Positions 30,222-32,498 of a stretch of DNA of 32,498 nucleotides are shown one piece after another. The DNA is taken from NCBI GenBank assembly GCA_964519835.1, contig CAZFLD010000050.1:1-32498 (forward strand). Reading direction: 5' to 3'. The notes beneath the pieces were generated by a model. That model was not told the origin of the DNA and ran no database searches. It was given only the letters and a program-made list of their open reading frames with translations. How positions within the stretch are numbered: the first letter of the stretch is position 1; each line of letters begins with the position of its first letter. This stretch comes from CAZFLD01 sp964519835 (GTDB lineage: Bacteria; Spirochaetota; Spirochaetia; DSM-27196; CAZFLD01). Position numbers and translations under genes: made by a program.

Positions 30222-30321
30222 NNNNNNNNNNNNNNNNNNNNNNNNNNNNNNNNNNNNNNNNNNNNNNNNNNNNNNNNNNNNNNNNNNNNNNNNNNNNNNN
30301 NNNNNNNNNNNNNNNNNNNNN
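30222..30321. other. Assembly gap (100 N)
   Basis: A run of exactly 100 N, the usual placeholder for a gap of unknown size. Because its flanks repeat each other exactly, the true gap is probably negative, meaning no missing sequence apart from an uncertain number of 24-bp repeat units. Confidence 0.98.
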
Positions 30322-30329
30322 GGCGAGGG

Positions 30330-30710
30330 ATGAGCGGCTTTAGCTTACGCTCTGGTTCTACCGGACGCTTACGCTCGGGTTCTACCGGACGCTTACGCTC
30401 GGGTGAATCGGGGCGGTTGCGCGATGTGATTGCCGCTTCGCCAACCGTTGTGTTTGTCGTCGTTCGGGAATCGGAGGGAAGTCTCGATGCGTCGACCCGC
30501 AGAAGACTAAAAAAGCTGTTCGACGAGCGACGGGAGACACGGGGCTTTGTCGTGGATTTGGACGTGGCCCCCGGTGTGGCTGCGGAGCTCGCGGTATATA
30601 ACGTTCCGACGGTACGGGTGTATCACAAGGGCATCGCGATTCGTCAGTACCACGGGAGCCTCGATCCGGCGGAGCTCAGGCGCTGCCTAAATGAAATAGG
30701 CGCCGTCTGA
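30330..30710 (+). CDS. Thioredoxin-fold protein without CxxC, with N-terminal 8-residue repeats
   Basis: A 126-residue protein. Residues 6-29 are three copies of LRSGSTGR-type repeats (the third LRSGESGR), then LRD. Residues about 35-125 look like thioredoxin: a VVFVVVRESEG strand, a helix RLKKLFDERRE, GFVVDLDVAPGVAAELAVYNVPTVRVYHKG with the cis-proline motif VPT, and a closing strand and helix. The active-site CxxC is missing (SEGSLDAS instead), so it is not a redox thioredoxin and may bind or chaperone. If the gap is an artefact, its ATG overlaps the arfB-like stop. It converges with the GGDEF-EAL gene, overlapping by 24 nt. The repeat number is uncertain. Confidence 0.65.
   Translation: MSGFSLRSGSTGRLRSGSTGRLRSGESGRLRDVIAASPTVVFVVVRESEGSLDASTRRRLKKLFDERRETRGFVVDLDVAPGVAAELAVYNVPTVRVYHKGIAIRQYHGSLDPAELRRCLNEIGAV
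30345..30416 (+). repeat. 24-bp tandem repeat encoding LRSGSTGR units
   Basis: Three units (30345-30368, 30369-30392, 30393-30416). The first two differ at one base; the third has diverged in its second half. A repeat of this kind explains why the assembly broke here. Confidence 0.85.
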
Positions 30711-32495
30711 GCGGGCACGATCGGCAAGCCCCACCACATCTTCCAGCGGCATGGCTTTCGCGTAGTACCATCCCTGAATCAAGTCGATGCCCATCTTTAG
30801 ATACAGATTTTTTTGCCGCTCCGTCTCCACACCCTCCGCCACCGTCTGCAGGCCGAGGTCCTTGGACATTTGAATCAAATTTGCTACCACCGCCAATTCG
30901 CGATTGTCGCTGTCGATCCTTGTGGTAAAACTTCGATCGATCTTGATCTGCCCGATGGGCAAGTGCGCCAAGTTCCGAAGGGTCGAAAAGCCCGCACCAA
31001 AGTCGTCTATGGACAGACGTACTCCGGCTTGTGCCAAACCCTCGATAGCACTCTCGAGGACGTCGCCCCCACGGAACACTATGGCTTCCGATAACTCGAG
31101 GTAGATTCCGGGCCGCCGCACCAAGCGTGCCGGCAGATTCGGCAAGCGCAGCTGGCGCTCGGAAACGTTGATACAAACGGCCGGCGGCGTGGAAGATGCC
31201 TGCGCCAGAAGCCCTGCGGCGCGGCCGGCTTCCTCGGCAACCCAATCGCCTATGCTCTCGATAAGACCACATGTCTCAGCCAAAGGGATAAACTCGTCCG
31301 GGCCGACAATGCCGAATCTGCGGTTTGTCCACCGAAGGAGGGCCTCGAACGCAATCACACGTCGGTCCACCGGCCGAACAAGCGGCTGATAGTAGAGCTC
31401 CATCTCGCCCCGGGCGAGGGCCCCGCGCAACTCGGCGGCCAAGTCGAGGGCGCGCTTTGCATCCTCCGACAGCGACTCGGCGAACACGGCGTACTGATTG
31501 TTACCAATCGACTTTGCATGGCTCAGCGCCGTTGCCGCGGCGGTCTCCAAGGACTCCGCATCCTCCCCGGCTTCGGGGTAAAGCGCGACGCCGAAACCGG
31601 CGGAGAAAAAGACTTCGTTGTCGCCGACGTGAAGCGGTTCCGCAAGGGCGGCACGGATCTTTTCGATGACGGTAACGGGGGCGTTGGGGTTGCTCACCTC
31701 GGGAAGGACGAGGGCAAACTCGTCGCCGTCGCGGCGCGCTACGATGTCCGCCGCCCGCAGACAGGCGGCTACGCGCTGTGCAACCTCAAAGAGCACGCCG
31801 TCGCCAACCGCGGGTCCATAAGCGTCGTTAATCTGCTTGAAGCCGTCAATGTCCATGTGCAGGAGCGCGGCCCCCGTACCCCGCCGTTCGGCGTTGTTGA
31901 TTGCGGTGGAAAGCGTCTCCTCGAGGAGGATACGATTCGGGAGCCCGGTGAGCATGTCGTGGGTGGCCATGTGGCTCAAGGTCTCGAGGCGCAACTTCTC
32001 CAAGCGATTGCGAAATACCGCGCCGCCGACAACAAACGCGGACACCACTGTGACGGATACAAAGGGTACCTGACGCTGGAGCTCCATCGGAAGAACCGCC
32101 AAAAAGGCCAGGATACCCCCGACGGAGGCAAGCGCGAATACCAGCACGGCGGCAGGAGGTAGAAACACGCCGGCAAGCACAAGAGGAATAAGCTGGTAGT
32201 ACAAGACTTGGAGCTCGTCGGCGTTATGGGTGGGCACCGCCGTCCAAAAAACGGCCGCGGAGGTTCCCACCAGTACGATTGTTGTGGCGGCGTAAAAAAG
32301 GCCCATGCGATTGACGACATAGGCGAGGAGCACGCCCATCAGAGCCCCAAGATTGACAATCAAATCGACATCTACAGAGCCATCAGGGACCGGCCGGTAC
32401 AGTGTATAACCGATTATGGATGGAGCTCCGAGGACAATCAGCATTAGGAGCAGGACCGATAGGATACGGGACCGCCTGCGCTTGTCCGGGTCCAC
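30687..32495 (-). CDS. Membrane GGDEF-EAL protein, probable c-di-GMP phosphodiesterase
   Basis: A 602-residue protein starting at GTG 32495, three bases from the window edge, so an upstream start cannot be excluded. The N-terminal third (about 10-165) has five to six transmembrane helices of a MASE-like sensor. The GGDEF domain (about 170-335) has a degenerate signature RRDGDEF. The EAL domain (about 350-600) has the catalytic set: FEALLRW, NVSERQL, ELSEAI, DDFGAGFS, IKIDRSF, AEGVETE and QGWYYAKAMP. Cyclase activity is doubtful and phosphodiesterase activity likely. It probably counteracts the GGDEF-PilZ cyclase elsewhere in the window. The stop end overlaps the thioredoxin-fold gene by 24 nt. 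Confidence 0.9.
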   Translation of the reverse strand: MDPDKRRRSRILSVLLLMLIVLGAPSIIGYTLYRPVPDGSVDVDLIVNLGALMGVLLAYVVNRMGLFYAATTIVLVGTSAAVFWTAVPTHNADELQVLYYQLIPLVLAGVFLPPAAVLVFALASVGGILAFLAVLPMELQRQVPFVSVTVVSAFVVGGAVFRNRLEKLRLETLSHMATHDMLTGLPNRILLEETLSTAINNAERRGTGAALLHMDIDGFKQINDAYGPAVGDGVLFEVAQRVAACLRAADIVARRDGDEFALVLPEVSNPNAPVTVIEKIRAALAEPLHVGDNEVFFSAGFGVALYPEAGEDAESLETAAATALSHAKSIGNNQYAVFAESLSEDAKRALDLAAELRGALARGEMELYYQPLVRPVDRRVIAFEALLRWTNRRFGIVGPDEFIPLAETCGLIESIGDWVAEEAGRAAGLLAQASSTPPAVCINVSERQLRLPNLPARLVRRPGIYLELSEAIVFRGGDVLESAIEGLAQAGVRLSIDDFGAGFSTLRNLAHLPIGQIKIDRSFTTRIDSDNRELAVVANLIQMSKDLGLQTVAEGVETERQKNLYLKMGIDLIQGWYYAKAMPLEDVVGLADRARSDGAYFI

Positions 32496-32498
32496 TAA

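Noticed and set aside
1..32498. CRISPR arrays, tRNA/rRNA genes, insertion sequences or prophage genes
   Set aside because: Looked for on both strands; no spaced direct-repeat arrays, cloverleaf sequences, transposases or integrases were seen.

Overview
The window is a GC-rich chromosomal stretch from a diderm (outer-membrane) bacterium. It contains a secretin, several lipoproteins, a GGDEF-PilZ protein and a uronate gene set that includes tagaturonate epimerase. Together these suggest a free-living spirochaete (Spirochaetota), but that is inference, since no rRNA or other definitive marker is present. A 100-N run at 30222-30321 shows that this is a scaffolded draft assembly.

Layout. (1) 1-4139: the start of a lipoprotein gene (minus), then a plus-strand set: an Mrp/HCF101-like Fe-S carrier ATPase, a possible 22-residue membrane peptide, a secreted PPC-like protein, an extended SDR and a Mn/Fe superoxide dismutase. 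(2) 4131-14622 (minus): pcm, then, read from 14622 downward, a tightly coupled type II secretion (T2SS)/type IV pilus-like operon. Its order is NarL-type regulator, prepilin peptidase, gspD, gspE, gspF, gspG, three small pseudopilin genes, gspL-like, gspM-like, a PilP/GspC-like candidate and a lipoprotein. Most junctions are 4-nt ATGA overlaps, so the set is probably translated as one coupled unit. (3) 14701-22410: hexuronate catabolism. deoR-type regulator, SDR oxidoreductase, uxaC and uxaE form one minus-strand unit. A HAD phosphatase diverges from deoR across a compact shared promoter, and a fadR-type regulator plus 2-keto-3-deoxygluconate kinase form a second unit. Galacturonate and glucuronate would enter through UxaC, UxaE would join the branches, the SDR would make mannonate, and the kinase would make KDPG. 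Mannonate dehydratase and KDPG aldolase are not in the window. (4) 22578-26309: a degenerate histidine kinase, a GGDEF-PilZ protein and aminopeptidase P. (5) 26310-29600: a sigma-54-type promoter, two hsp20 genes and dnaK, with a highly structured spacer before dnaK. (6) 29696-32495: ArfB-like rescue factor, a repeat-bearing thioredoxin-fold protein across the assembly gap, and a membrane GGDEF-EAL protein.

Two kinds of translation start coexist. Many genes have strong AGGAGG-like ribosome sites. Another group (mrp, the gene at 1888, pcm, fadR, the kinase-like gene, pepP and the GGDEF-PilZ gene) has no such site. Instead each has a -10-like hexamer 6 to 9 nt before the start codon, which suggests leaderless transcripts. 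Other points of interest are a sodB terminator embedded inside the convergent pcm gene, a hairpin that would hide the ribosome site of the secretion operon's first gene, an unphosphorylatable-looking receiver domain in that regulator, and two mutually exclusive RNA stems between hsp20 and dnaK.
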